This document shows, piece by piece, positions 15,649 through 23,969 of a DNA stretch of 64,000 nucleotides. The notes below the pieces were generated by a model. It was not told the origin of the DNA, searched no databases, and worked only from the letters and a program-made list of their open reading frames with translations. Each line of letters opens with the position of its first letter. Position 1 is the stretch's first letter. The translations under genes were made by a program, and so were the position numbers. Origin of the DNA: Polyangium fumosum (GTDB taxonomy: Bacteria > Myxococcota_A > Polyangia > Polyangiales > Polyangiaceae); assembly GCF_005144585.1 (NCBI RefSeq), contig NZ_SSMQ01000005.1, positions 186,001 to 250,000 on the forward strand, written 5' to 3'.

Positions 15649-16077
15649 ATGAAGTTCATGATTCTGGTCAAGGCCACCAAGGACAGCGAGACCGGCGTTC
15701 TTCCCAGCGAGGAGATGCTCGCCGCGATGGGGAAGTACAACGAGGAGCTCGTGAAGGCCGGCGTGATGCTCGCGGGCGAGGGGCTGCACCCGAGCTCGAA
15801 GGGCGCGCGCGTCCGGTTCTCGGGGAACAACAGGACCGTGATCGACGGGCCCTTCGCCGAGACCAAGGAGCTGCTCGCGGGCTTCTGGCTTTGGCAGGTG
15901 CGATCGAAGGAAGAGGCCATCGAGTGGGTCAAGCGCATGCCGAACCCCATGCTCGAGGAGAGCGAGGTCGAGATCCGGCAGGTGTTCGCCACGGAGGACT
16001 TCGCGCCGAGTGATCCCACGGGCGAGCTCCGAGCGGCGGAGGAGCGCCTGCGCGCCCAGGTCGAAGGGAAGAAGTAA
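15649..16077 (+). CDS. YCII/DGPF-domain protein, second copy
   Basis: A 142-residue paralogue of the preceding gene: MKFMILVKATKDSETG start, TVIDGPFAETKELLAGFW at the DGPF site, and KEEAIEWVKRMPNP. It lies 65 nt downstream of the first copy with an AGGAGAAACGACG ribosome binding site and 48 nt before the sigma factor gene. The two copies differ mainly in the last 30 residues, so they are diverged duplicates rather than a recent repeat. In ECF42 systems such proteins are the conserved targets or partners of the sigma factor. Confidence 0.9.
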   Translation: MKFMILVKATKDSETGVLPSEEMLAAMGKYNEELVKAGVMLAGEGLHPSSKGARVRFSGNNRTVIDGPFAETKELLAGFWLWQVRSKEEAIEWVKRMPNPMLEESEVEIRQVFATEDFAPSDPTGELRAAEERLRAQVEGKK

Positions 16078-16125
16078 CGGGACAAACCCTTGCGCGGGCG
16101 GAAGAAGATGCTCTGATCGGGGGCC

Positions 16126-17406
16126 GTGACGGCCTCCGCTACGCACCGAGCGATCGACGCAGTCTTCCGGATCGACTCGGCCAAGCTCATCGCAGGGCTC
16201 GCGCGCATCGTGCGCGACGTCGGCCTCGCCGAGGAGCTCGCACAAGACGCGCTCGTCGCCGCGCTGGAGCGGTGGCCAGAAGCGGGCATCCCGGAGAACC
16301 CGGGCGCCTGGCTCATGGCCACCGCGAAGCACCGCGCGATCGATCTCGTGCGGCGGAGCAAGAGGATCGAGCGCAAGCACGAGGAGATCGGCCACGCGAT
16401 CGAGGCCGATCGACACGCGGCCGTGCCCGACCTCGAAGCCGCGATCGACGAGGACGTGGGCGACGATCTCTTGCGCCTCGTGTTCACGGCCTGTCACCCG
16501 GTGCTGTCGACCGAGGCGCGTGTCGCGCTCACGCTCCGCTTGCTCGGCGGATTGACGACCGAGGAGATCGCGCGCGCGTTCCTGGTGCCGGAGCCGACCG
16601 TGGCGCAGCGGATCGTGCGCGCCAAACGCACCCTCGCCGAAGCGAAGGTGCCGTTCGAAGTCCCGCGCGGCGAGGCGCTCGGCGCCCGTTTGTCGTCGGT
16701 GCTCCAGGTGATTTACCTGGTCTTCAACGAGGGGTATTCGGCGACGGCCGGGGACGACTGGATGCGGCCGGCGCTCTGCGAGGACGCGCTGCGCCTCGGC
16801 CGCATCCTGGCCGAGCTGCTGCCGAAGGAGCCGGAGGTCCACGGGCTCGTCGCGCTCATGGAGATCCAGGCCTCGCGCGCGCGGGCGAGGGTCGGTCCGA
16901 AGGGCGAGCCGATCCTGCTGCTCGATCAGAACCGCGCGCGCTGGGACCACCTCTTGATCCGTCGGGGTCTCACGGCCCTCGCGCGCGCCGAGGCGCTCGG
17001 AGGCGCGCTGGGGCCGTACACGCTGCAAGCCGCGATCGCTGCCTGCCATGCGCGCGCGCGGACGGCGGAGGAGACGGACTGGAAGCGCATCGCGGCGCTG
17101 TACACGGCGCTCGCCGATCTCACGAACTCGCCCGTGGTCGACCTGAACCGCGCCGTCGCGTTCTCCATGGCGTTCGGCCCGGCCGCGGGGCTCGTGCTCG
17201 TGGACGCGCTGGTCTCGGAGCCCTCGCTCGCGAGCTACCACCTCTTGCCGAGCGTCCGCGGCGACCTGCTCGCCAAGCTCGGCCGCGACGCCGAGGCGCG
17301 CGTGGAGTTCGAGCGCGCCGCGTCCCTCACGCGCAACACGCGCGAGCGCGCGCTCCTGCTCGAACGCGCTGCCACCTGCAAGGGCGCGTCGGTTCGTACG
17401 GATTGA
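16126..17406 (+). CDS. ECF42-type sigma factor with C-terminal TPR-like extension
   Basis: A 426-residue sigma factor starting at GTG. Region 2 (about 8-80: LIAGLARIVRDVGLAEELAQ, then AWLMATAKHRAIDLVRR) and region 4 (about 125-175: LRLLGGLTTEEIARAFLVPE, then QRIVRAKR) are followed by a 240-residue alpha-helical extension (VLQVIYLVFNEGYSATAGD, ALMEIQASRARAR, PYTLQAAIAACHARA). The extension and the DGPF genes upstream identify the ECF42 group, which has no anti-sigma factor and is thought to be controlled through its own C-terminal domain. The signal is not evident. Confidence 0.92.
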   Translation: MTASATHRAIDAVFRIDSAKLIAGLARIVRDVGLAEELAQDALVAALERWPEAGIPENPGAWLMATAKHRAIDLVRRSKRIERKHEEIGHAIEADRHAAVPDLEAAIDEDVGDDLLRLVFTACHPVLSTEARVALTLRLLGGLTTEEIARAFLVPEPTVAQRIVRAKRTLAEAKVPFEVPRGEALGARLSSVLQVIYLVFNEGYSATAGDDWMRPALCEDALRLGRILAELLPKEPEVHGLVALMEIQASRARARVGPKGEPILLLDQNRARWDHLLIRRGLTALARAEALGGALGPYTLQAAIAACHARARTAEETDWKRIAALYTALADLTNSPVVDLNRAVAFSMAFGPAAGLVLVDALVSEPSLASYHLLPSVRGDLLAKLGRDAEARVEFERAASLTRNTRERALLLERAATCKGASVRTD

Positions 17407-17420
17407 CCCTGGAGATCACC

Positions 17421-17693
17421 ATGTGCCGGAACATCAAGACCCTGTTCAACTTCGAGCCCCCCGCCACCGAGGAGGAGATCCGCGCGGCGTCGCTGCAGTT
17501 CGTCCGCAAGCTGAGCGGCTTCAACAAGCCGTCGCGGGCCAACGAGGCGGCATTCGAACAAGCCGTGGAAGACGTCACCGCCGCGGCGCGCGCGCTGATG
17601 CAATCCCTCTCCACGACGGCGGAGCCACGCGATCGCGAGGTCGAGGCCGAAAAAGCGCGGGAGCGCTCACGGCAGCGGTTTCACCGCGATTGA
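17421..17693 (+). CDS. DUF2277 family small protein
   Basis: A 90-residue protein starting MCRNIKTLFNFEPPATEEEI, followed by ASLQFVRKLSGF, the conserved pattern of DUF2277 (MCRNIK..LxxFxPPAT). It begins 14 nt after the ECF42 stop with GGAG 7 nt before the ATG, so it is probably the last gene of that operon. The C-terminal quarter is charged (EVEAEKARERSRQRF). Family members are found in many bacteria without known function. A metal or nucleic acid role has been guessed from the Cys and basic residues but nothing here proves it. Confidence 0.85.
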   Translation: MCRNIKTLFNFEPPATEEEIRAASLQFVRKLSGFNKPSRANEAAFEQAVEDVTAAARALMQSLSTTAEPRDREVEAEKARERSRQRFHRD

Positions 17694-17789
17694 ATATTTT
17701 TCCTTCTTTTGCCATAACGCCCCGGACAGGAGGCGCAGGCGTCGTGCTCTCGCCTCGTGCCCGTCCACGGGCTCTGGCACGATGCCCTC

Positions 17790-18812
17790 ATGCGAATCAC
17801 CGCTCTCCTCGCCTGCACCCTCGCCCTCACGGCATGCGAGCGCGGTGGTCCTTCGGGATCGCCCGCAGATTCGACGGCAGCGCCGCCTCCCAGCGCGGCC
17901 GCGCCGGTTGTCTGGACACCCCCGTCCGCCTCGACCGAGCCCGCCGCCGCAGCGCCCACGGCCAGCGCGAGCGCGGCTCCTTCTGCGGCCCCGGCCGCGG
18001 CGAGCGCCGAACCTTCGGACGCAGGCGCAAAGGACGCCGCCCCGCTCGCCGATCCGAGCCGCCTCACGCTCGAAGGGCGCGCCGTGCAAGGCGGGCTCCT
18101 CCGCGCGAAGCTCGACGGGAAATTGGGCAAAATGGCGTTCCCCGGGCATCGGGCCATCGTCAGCGACGAAGGAGACTTCTTGATCGCGTTCGGGCGCAAC
18201 GCCCCGAAGCAGGAGAAGATCACCATCACGTTCGAGGACGGTCAGGTGCTCGAACGTGTGTTCGACGTGGAACAACGCACGTTCGAGACCGACAAGATCG
18301 ACAACCTGCCGAAGGACATGGTCGAGCTCGACATGCCCACGCGGGTCAAGCTCACGCAGGCCGAGCAAAAGCTCGACGCGGTTCGCAAGAAGTACACGAA
18401 AAAGACCTGCTTCAAGGAGCCGTTCATCTGGCCCTCGAAGGGAAAGGTCACCTCGCGGTACGGGCAGCCGCGCGTGCTCAATGGCACGGACGGCGGGATC
18501 CACTGGGGCGTCGATATCGCCGTGCCCACCGGGACGCCGGTGCGCGCGCCGGCCTGCGGGACGGTGGTGTTCGCCGAGAAAAACCTCCCGCTGAGCGGCG
18601 ATACGCTCATCATCGACCACGGGCAGGGTTTGACGTCGACCTTCATCCACCTGAACGGCTTCGCCGCCAAGGTGGGGGACGAGGTGAAACAGGGTCAGAC
18701 CGTCGCGCGCGTGGGGATGACCGGCCGCACGAACGGGGCGCACCTCGATTGGCGCATGAACTTCTTCGAGGTCCGGATCGACCCCGAGCTTTTGGTCACC
18801 TCCGAGAAATGA
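17790..18812 (+). CDS. M23-family peptidase lipoprotein
   Basis: ATG at 17790 opens a lipoprotein signal (MRITALLACTLALTAC, lipobox LTAC). An Ala/Pro/Ser-rich spacer extends to about residue 95, then a beta-rich domain, then the LytM/M23 domain (about 215-335): HWGVDIAVPTGTPVRAP, DTLIIDHG and GAHLDWRM. The first zinc motif HxxxD is intact. The second, normally HxH, is HLD, as in a recognised HLDWRMN variant subgroup. Upstream of the zinc domain is YTKKTCFKEPFIWPSKG, a typical M23 lead-in. Likely an outer-membrane-anchored cell-wall endopeptidase or an amidase activator. It converges on the kinase gene with only 3 nt between stops. Confidence 0.85.
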   Translation: MRITALLACTLALTACERGGPSGSPADSTAAPPPSAAAPVVWTPPSASTEPAAAAPTASASAAPSAAPAAASAEPSDAGAKDAAPLADPSRLTLEGRAVQGGLLRAKLDGKLGKMAFPGHRAIVSDEGDFLIAFGRNAPKQEKITITFEDGQVLERVFDVEQRTFETDKIDNLPKDMVELDMPTRVKLTQAEQKLDAVRKKYTKKTCFKEPFIWPSKGKVTSRYGQPRVLNGTDGGIHWGVDIAVPTGTPVRAPACGTVVFAEKNLPLSGDTLIIDHGQGLTSTFIHLNGFAAKVGDEVKQGQTVARVGMTGRTNGAHLDWRMNFFEVRIDPELLVTSEK

Positions 18813-18815
18813 CCG

Positions 18816-20924
18816 TCACCGCCTCGGGAACCGCGTCCGGAGGTCGTAAATGACCTTTTCGATGTTCGGGTTCTGAGGAAAACACGCGCGCCCGAGCGTC
18901 TCCAGCACGAGGCGCGCGCGGAAGTCGCCGTCCTTTTGCGCGCGGTCGAGCAGGGTGAGTTTGTCCACGCACGGGGCAGTCCGCAAGTCGAGCGCGATGC
19001 GCATCGCCGGCGACGCCTTCGTGAGCCGCGTCTCGTCCTGCAGGAGTTTTCCGGAGGCCACGGCGATCGGCGCTTTTCCTTGTCCCTCGACGAACGCGTA
19101 GAGCATGTCGAGCCCGTCGCTCCCGAGGTCGTTCGCGAAGAACTCGAGGAGCTCCGCGTCCGCGTTCTCCCGCGAGAGCTGAATGGCGAGGCCCTGCACG
19201 AGCTGCGAGAACTCGCGATCCTTGAACGCCTCGGGCGCGCCTTTGCCGAGATCGATCACCACGCGGCTCGCGCCCCTCCAGTCCTGGTACCGGAATGCGT
19301 CCTTGAATTTCCTCTTCGCGCCGTCGATGGCCTCCGCCGACATCGTGGACGCGGGGACCGCCGCGGATGCCGAGGGCTCGGGCGCGGCCGACGCCATCGC
19401 CGCGGGGGCGGCCTCGATCGCCGACGGCGCCGGCGTGGCTGCGGACGCGGTCGGCTTGGGCGCGGCCGTCGCTGTCACCGTCGCTTGCGGCGCGACCGGC
19501 GTCGTCGCATTCTGCTTTTGCATCACGAGGGCCGCATACGCCGCGCCGCAACCGAGCGCCACGCCCACCACGATGGTGAGCACGGTGGACGCCTTCGACT
19601 TCTTCTTTCGAGCGGGCGACGTCGGCGACTCCGTGAGTTCGATCGCGTCGGTCGCCGGCGGCTCGACCACCCTTTCCTTTACCGGTTCGTCGGGCAGCGG
19701 CTGCGCCAATGGCAGAATCGGCTTCGGCATGGACGCCGCCGGCTTCGACACGGGCGCGTCCGTGCCTTCCGAGGGCAACGTCGGCGCGGCCGGCCTTTGC
19801 GACGGCGCCGGCGGCTTTTGCGACGATGTCAGCGCGGGCGGCCTTTGCGACGGCACGGGCGGCCGCATCGAGGGGACCGACGTGCGCATGCTCGGCTCGC
19901 CGTCATACCCTTCGCTCATCGGGGCCACGTCGTCCTCGCCTTCGGCTGGAGGGCCCATCTCCCGCAATGCCTCGTCGATGGCTCCCGCGAGCTCGAACCC
20001 CGACTGATATCGATTGTCCGGCTGCTTTTCGAGCAGCTTCCGCACAACGGCTTCGAGGGGCGCCGGCACCGTCACGCCCGGGCAACGGTCGGAGATCGCC
20101 GGGGGCGGCTGGAAGCGGTGCTGCATGAAGAGCTCGACGGGGTTCACCGCTGTGAACGGGTGTTTGCCCGAGAGCATCTCGTAGAACATCAGGCCGAGCG
20201 CATACAGATCGCTGCGCGCGTCCACCGCGTCCATGCCGTCGGCGGCCTCCGGCGAGAGATACGCGATCGTACCGAAGATCGTGCCGGCCACGGTCAGGGT
20301 GCCGTACTCGTCTTCGTCGCCGATCGAGGCGCGCGAGTCTTGCCGCTCCCTGTCGCCCGCGGAGAGCTCGTTGACCTTCACCTTCGCGAGGCCGAGATCG
20401 ATGATCTTCACGGTCTCAGCCGGACCGTCGACGATCATGATGTTGCGGGGCTTGAGGTCGCGGTGGACGATGTCGAGGCGGTGGATCGCGTCGAGGGCCG
20501 AGGCGAGCTGCCGCGTCAGGCGCGCGGCGCGGCGCGGCGGGAGCGGGCCGTCTTGCAAGAGCTGATTGAGCGTCTTGCCCTTGACGTACTCGAGGACGAG
20601 GAAGTAGCTCCCGTCCGGCAGCTTGCCGAAATCGGTCGCGCTCGCGACGTTCGGGTGCTGGATGTGCGCGCCGGCGATCGCCTCTCGCTCGAAACGCTTG
20701 ACGAGCTCCGGGAGGTTTTCCGTCTCCGGGTGGAGGATCTTGATCGCGATGCGCTTCTTCAGCAGCAGATGCTCGCCGCGGTAGACCGCGCCCATCCCGC
20801 CCATCGCGATGAGCTCACGGATGCGGTACCGATCCGAGATCACGCGATCGATCAGGCCGCGTGCGCGGTCCTGGGCCGCCCGGTCCGCCTGCGATGTGCC
20901 GCCTTGGGGTTGCTTGGAGGTCAT
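18816..20924 (-). CDS. Membrane Ser/Thr protein kinase
   Basis: ATG at 20924 (MTSKQPQGG) is used; the frame continues upstream but without a start context. The 702-residue protein has a kinase domain at about 30-310 with glycine loop AMGGMGAVY, Lys62 (IAIKIL), HRDLKPRN with Asp156, and DLG instead of DFG at 176-178. SPE replaces APE (AYLSPEA). Pro/Ser/Gln-rich repeats (SMRPPVPSQRPP) form a roughly 150-residue linker to one membrane helix (STVLTIVVGVALGCGAAY, about 490-510). The periplasmic part is an Ala/Pro spacer and a 170-residue helical domain ending FPRR. Typical PknB-like myxobacterial receptor kinase; ligand unknown. Confidence 0.92.
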   Translation of the reverse strand: MTSKQPQGGTSQADRAAQDRARGLIDRVISDRYRIRELIAMGGMGAVYRGEHLLLKKRIAIKILHPETENLPELVKRFEREAIAGAHIQHPNVASATDFGKLPDGSYFLVLEYVKGKTLNQLLQDGPLPPRRAARLTRQLASALDAIHRLDIVHRDLKPRNIMIVDGPAETVKIIDLGLAKVKVNELSAGDRERQDSRASIGDEDEYGTLTVAGTIFGTIAYLSPEAADGMDAVDARSDLYALGLMFYEMLSGKHPFTAVNPVELFMQHRFQPPPAISDRCPGVTVPAPLEAVVRKLLEKQPDNRYQSGFELAGAIDEALREMGPPAEGEDDVAPMSEGYDGEPSMRTSVPSMRPPVPSQRPPALTSSQKPPAPSQRPAAPTLPSEGTDAPVSKPAASMPKPILPLAQPLPDEPVKERVVEPPATDAIELTESPTSPARKKKSKASTVLTIVVGVALGCGAAYAALVMQKQNATTPVAPQATVTATAAPKPTASAATPAPSAIEAAPAAMASAAPEPSASAAVPASTMSAEAIDGAKRKFKDAFRYQDWRGASRVVIDLGKGAPEAFKDREFSQLVQGLAIQLSRENADAELLEFFANDLGSDGLDMLYAFVEGQGKAPIAVASGKLLQDETRLTKASPAMRIALDLRTAPCVDKLTLLDRAQKDGDFRARLVLETLGRACFPQNPNIEKVIYDLRTRFPRR

Positions 20925-21253
20925 GTCGGGGAGCGAGATCGCGCGTGGGGAGCGACCTCGGAGGTCGAGGTCGAGGATACGGTACCTGCTCGACGCGCGG
21001 CCGCCTAGAGGGATCGAGGTAGGGTGACCGCCTCGAACGATCCCGCGGCGCCGGGAGGCTTCTCGAGGAGCGCTGGTCGGCCTACCATCGAGCCGCTCGC
21101 CCCGCGCCCCCGCGACCTCCAAGCACAGACCCGACGCCCAGATTGCGAACGCGGGGACGTGCCCAAGAAAAAGCCCGAGCCAAAGCCACTCGAAGCACTC
21201 CAGGTATGCTCGCCGGACGAGCCCAAGGGTTGAGGGAACACGGAAGGGGAACC
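20925..21253. other. Divergent intergenic region, possible small ORF
   Basis: The 329 bp between the kinase (minus) and nitronate monooxygenase (plus) starts contain no recognised element. A GTG at 21024 opens a 69-residue Pro/Arg-rich frame ending at 21233, 20 nt before the next gene. It has GAGGTAGG just upstream but no similarity I recognise and a composition close to random high-GC sequence. The AAGGGGAACC before 21254 is the ribosome binding site of the next gene. Confidence 0.3.
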
Positions 21254-22309
21254 ATGCGCATCCGCGATTTGCTGGGAATCGAGCTCGACATTCTCCAGGC
21301 CCCCATGGCCGGCGCCCAGGGGAGCCGGCTCGCCATCGCCGTCTCCAATGCGGGCGGGCTCGGCGCCCTCCCCTGCGCGACGCTCGGCCCCGACGCGTTG
21401 CGCCGCGAGCTCGAAGCCCTCCGCAGCGGGACGAGCCGGCCCTTCAACGTGAACTTTTTCTGCCACACACAGGTCACGCCGAGCCCCGCCGAGGAGGCCC
21501 GCTTCCGGGAAAAACTCGCGCCGTATTACGAGGAGCTCGGCCTCGACCCGAACCTCGCGCCCGCGGGCGCTGGGCGCGCGCCGTTCACGCACGACGTCGC
21601 CGACATCGTCGCCGAATTCGCGCCGCCCGTGGTCAGTTTCCACTTTGGATTGCCAGCGGCCGATTTGCTGGCGCGGGTCAAAGGTTGGGGCGCCAAGGTT
21701 CTCTCGTCGGCCACGACCGTGGAAGAGGCGCGCTGGCTCGAAGCCCACGGCGCGGACGTGATCATCGCCCAAGGCCTCGAAGCGGGCGGACACCGCGGCC
21801 ACTTCCTCCGATCGGACCTCACCGAGCAAATGGGCACGTTCGCGCTCCTGCCGCAGATCGTCGACGCAGTGAAGGTCCCGGTGATCGCGGCCGGCGGCAT
21901 CGCCGATGCCCGCGGCGTCCGGGCGGCGATGGCGCTCGGCGCGGCCGGCGTGCAGATCGGGACCGCTTATCTCCTCTGCCCCGAGACCGATACGAGCGCC
22001 GTGCATCGCGCCGCCCTGACGAGCGCCGCGCGCCATCACACCGCCCTCACGAACCTGTTTTCGGGGAGGCCCGCGCGCGGAATCGTGAATCGGCTCATGC
22101 GCGAGCTCGGCCCCATGAGCCCGGACGCGCCGCCATTTCCGTGGGCAGTCGCCGCCGTTGCGCCCTTGCGCGCCCGGGCCGAGCGCAATGGCAGCGGAGA
22201 TTTCTCGCCTCTCTGGGCCGGTCAGAATACGAGCCCCCTCGCCGAGGTCGACGCCGCCACCTTGACGCGCGCGCTCGCTCCGCTCGACGCCCACCGGGAG
22301 ATCGGATAG
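21254..22309 (+). CDS. Nitronate monooxygenase / enoyl-ACP reductase II-like flavoprotein
   Basis: ATG at 21254 follows GGAAGGGGAACC. The 351-residue TIM-barrel protein shows IDILQAPM-type strand 1 (ELDILQAPMAGAQGS), AVSNAGGLGALP, RPFNVNFFCH, VVSFHFGLP, then DVIIAQGLEAGGHRGHF and VPVIAAGGIADARG, with FMN-phosphate binding at GAAGVQIGTAYL. These are the conserved stretches of class I nitronate monooxygenases, which oxidise alkyl nitronates with FMN and O2; the His in GGHRGH is the usual catalytic base. Some relatives are FabK enoyl reductases, but the AxGGHRG pattern favours NMO. Followed 9 nt later by a MYXO-CTERM gene, probably by chance. Confidence 0.88.
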   Translation: MRIRDLLGIELDILQAPMAGAQGSRLAIAVSNAGGLGALPCATLGPDALRRELEALRSGTSRPFNVNFFCHTQVTPSPAEEARFREKLAPYYEELGLDPNLAPAGAGRAPFTHDVADIVAEFAPPVVSFHFGLPAADLLARVKGWGAKVLSSATTVEEARWLEAHGADVIIAQGLEAGGHRGHFLRSDLTEQMGTFALLPQIVDAVKVPVIAAGGIADARGVRAAMALGAAGVQIGTAYLLCPETDTSAVHRAALTSAARHHTALTNLFSGRPARGIVNRLMRELGPMSPDAPPFPWAVAAVAPLRARAERNGSGDFSPLWAGQNTSPLAEVDAATLTRALAPLDAHREIG

Positions 22310-22318
22310 CCTCGAATC

Positions 22319-23152
22319 ATGCAAAACAGAAGCGTTGGTTCGATTTTGCGTGCGCCTCGGCGTGCAGGCATTTTCCTCGCGGCCGCGGCGCTCGTGTCGT
22401 GCTGGAGCTCGCTCGCGGCGGCCGAGCAGTTCGTCGTGGTCGACGAGACGTACGAGCACACGGCCGACATGCCGGACTCCCATTACCGCGTCGAGCCGCG
22501 CGCCGGATCGCCCTCGAACTGGAAGAGCCCGATCGATTACACCACGAGCACGGCGCACATGCACCTCGAGGTCTACACGAAGCCGACGGAGACGCCCACG
22601 CGTTTCCAGGCCTGCTTCGAGGCGCAGCCGACGTATGCATGCGTCGGGCAGGCGCCCGCCTACACGACCGTGGGCGTCTACGACTGGGCGACGAAGTTCT
22701 CGGATTTCTGGTCGCCGCCCGGCACCGCCGTCGACTGGAGCCTCGGGTCGGGAAAAATTGCGCTCATCCTGAAGGACACGCAGAACGGGAAGCCGTCGGC
22801 GGACAACGTCGGTGCCGAGACGGCCGCACAGTACATGCCCACGAAGGTGCGGTTCGTCGTGACGATCGTCTCCGCAGGGAGCACGTACGTGCCGCCCGCG
22901 CCGGTGGAAATGGACGCGGGTGTCCCCGACGACGCGGGCGCGGGCTCGTCCACGGGTGCAGGCGGCAATGGGGGGAGCGGCGGCAACGGCGGCAGCAATG
23001 GCGGCACGGGTGGCGATCCGGTGAACATCCATCCGGTGAACGACTCGGGATGCTCGCTCTCGACGACGAATGGCGCCGCGCAAGGTGCCTGGCTCCTGCT
23101 CGTGGCACCGGCACTTCTCGCGATCCGGTCGCGCCGCAAGCGGTCCCGGTGA
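22319..23152 (+). CDS. Secreted protein with MYXO-CTERM-type sorting tail
   Basis: A 277-residue protein with a long signal peptide (hydrophobic core GIFLAAAALVSCWSSLAAA). The roughly 170-residue beta-rich domain (EQFVVVDETYEHTADMPDSH, MHLEVYTKPTETPTRFQACF, KIALILKDTQNGKP) matches no family I know. A Gly/Asn/Ser linker follows, then NDSGCSLSTTN, a hydrophobic helix (GAWLLLVAPALLAI) and RSRRKRSR. Gly-Cys plus helix plus Arg cluster is the tripartite MYXO-CTERM signal, processed by the myxosortase pathway for surface anchoring. Domain function unknown. Confidence 0.75.
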   Translation: MQNRSVGSILRAPRRAGIFLAAAALVSCWSSLAAAEQFVVVDETYEHTADMPDSHYRVEPRAGSPSNWKSPIDYTTSTAHMHLEVYTKPTETPTRFQACFEAQPTYACVGQAPAYTTVGVYDWATKFSDFWSPPGTAVDWSLGSGKIALILKDTQNGKPSADNVGAETAAQYMPTKVRFVVTIVSAGSTYVPPAPVEMDAGVPDDAGAGSSTGAGGNGGSGGNGGSNGGTGGDPVNIHPVNDSGCSLSTTNGAAQGAWLLLVAPALLAIRSRRKRSR

Positions 23153-23164
23153 ATCGACATCGTT

Positions 23165-23194
23165 TTCGGGCCTTCCGCACCGCCGCGGCCCGAA
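23165..23194. terminator. Weak hairpin between convergent genes
   Basis: TTCGGGCC (23165-23172) pairs with GGCCCGAA (23187-23194) across a 14-nt loop in the 48-bp gap between the converging MYXO-CTERM and YdeI-like genes. There is no T tract on either side, so this is at most a weak bidirectional terminator. Confidence 0.35.
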
Positions 23195-23200
23195 GGCGCC

Positions 23201-23848
23201 TCAGGGGTGGAGCTTTTCGTGCTTCGCCAGCATCTCGACGAATTGCGTGATGCGCTTCTGACGCGTCTCGGCTTTCTTCGCAGTCTGGATGCGGAACAGG
23301 ACGGCGTAACGGTTCGTCGCGTTGAGCGTTGCGAAGAACGCGGCGGCGCGAGGGTTTTTCGCCAGGGCGTCCGAGAGATCGGGAGGTACGGTCGCGCGGC
23401 TCGGAGAATCATAGGCCTGGTCCCAGCGGCCGTCTCGTTTCGCGCGCGCGACCTCCGCGAGGCCCGACGGCTGCATCTGCCCGGACGCGATGAGGGCCAG
23501 CGCCTTCTCGCGATTGATCTTCGACCAGATGCTCTTGGGTCCGCGCGGCGTGAACTTCTGGAGCCACGCCCCCTCGTCGAAGCTCTTCTTCTGCCCGTCG
23601 ATCCAGCCCCAGACGAGCGCGACTTCGAGCGCCTCCGGATAGGTGACCGACGCGACGCCGGAAGCCTTCTTCGCGAGCTTGAGCCACACGCCGCGCGACG
23701 ACGCGTGGTTCGAGGCGAGCCAGGTCGACCACGCGCGCGGATGCTCGAACGCGACGATGGGCGCTTCCCCCACGGGGGTCGCCTTCGCTGTCGTTTTCTT
23801 CGGCGCCGTCGTTTGGGCCGTCGTCTTTGTCGTTCCGGTCTTTTTCAT
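23201..23848 (-). CDS. YdeI/OmpD-associated family protein
   Basis: A 215-residue protein. The N-terminal 28 residues are Lys/Thr/Ala-rich (KKTGTTKTTAQTTAPKKTTA), an H1-like basic tail. The rest matches the YdeI/bacteriocin-protection family: ASSRGVWLKLAKK, TYPEALEVALVWGWIDGQKK, FTPRGPKSIWSKINREKA, PPDLSDAL, then RYAVLFRIQTAKKAETRQKR. E. coli YdeI affects OmpD-dependent sensitivity to peptides; biochemical activity is not established. The basic tail suggests nucleic acid binding and is an addition to the usual family length. Confidence 0.85.
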   Translation of the reverse strand: MKKTGTTKTTAQTTAPKKTTAKATPVGEAPIVAFEHPRAWSTWLASNHASSRGVWLKLAKKASGVASVTYPEALEVALVWGWIDGQKKSFDEGAWLQKFTPRGPKSIWSKINREKALALIASGQMQPSGLAEVARAKRDGRWDQAYDSPSRATVPPDLSDALAKNPRAAAFFATLNATNRYAVLFRIQTAKKAETRQKRITQFVEMLAKHEKLHP

Positions 23849-23969
23849 GCAAATCGTCCCGCTCCCACGCGCAGCGCTCCGACTCTACAGGAGGCCGGGT
23901 TTGGAGGACAAGACCTGGCGGGTGAATCAAGGATGGCCTTCCGCAGGGCGGTCGACTAAATTCGTGGCG

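Noticed and set aside
21024-21233. 69-residue plus-strand ORF before nitronate monooxygenase
   Set aside because: No family resemblance, composition near random high-GC coding noise, weak start signal; kept only as a low-confidence note.
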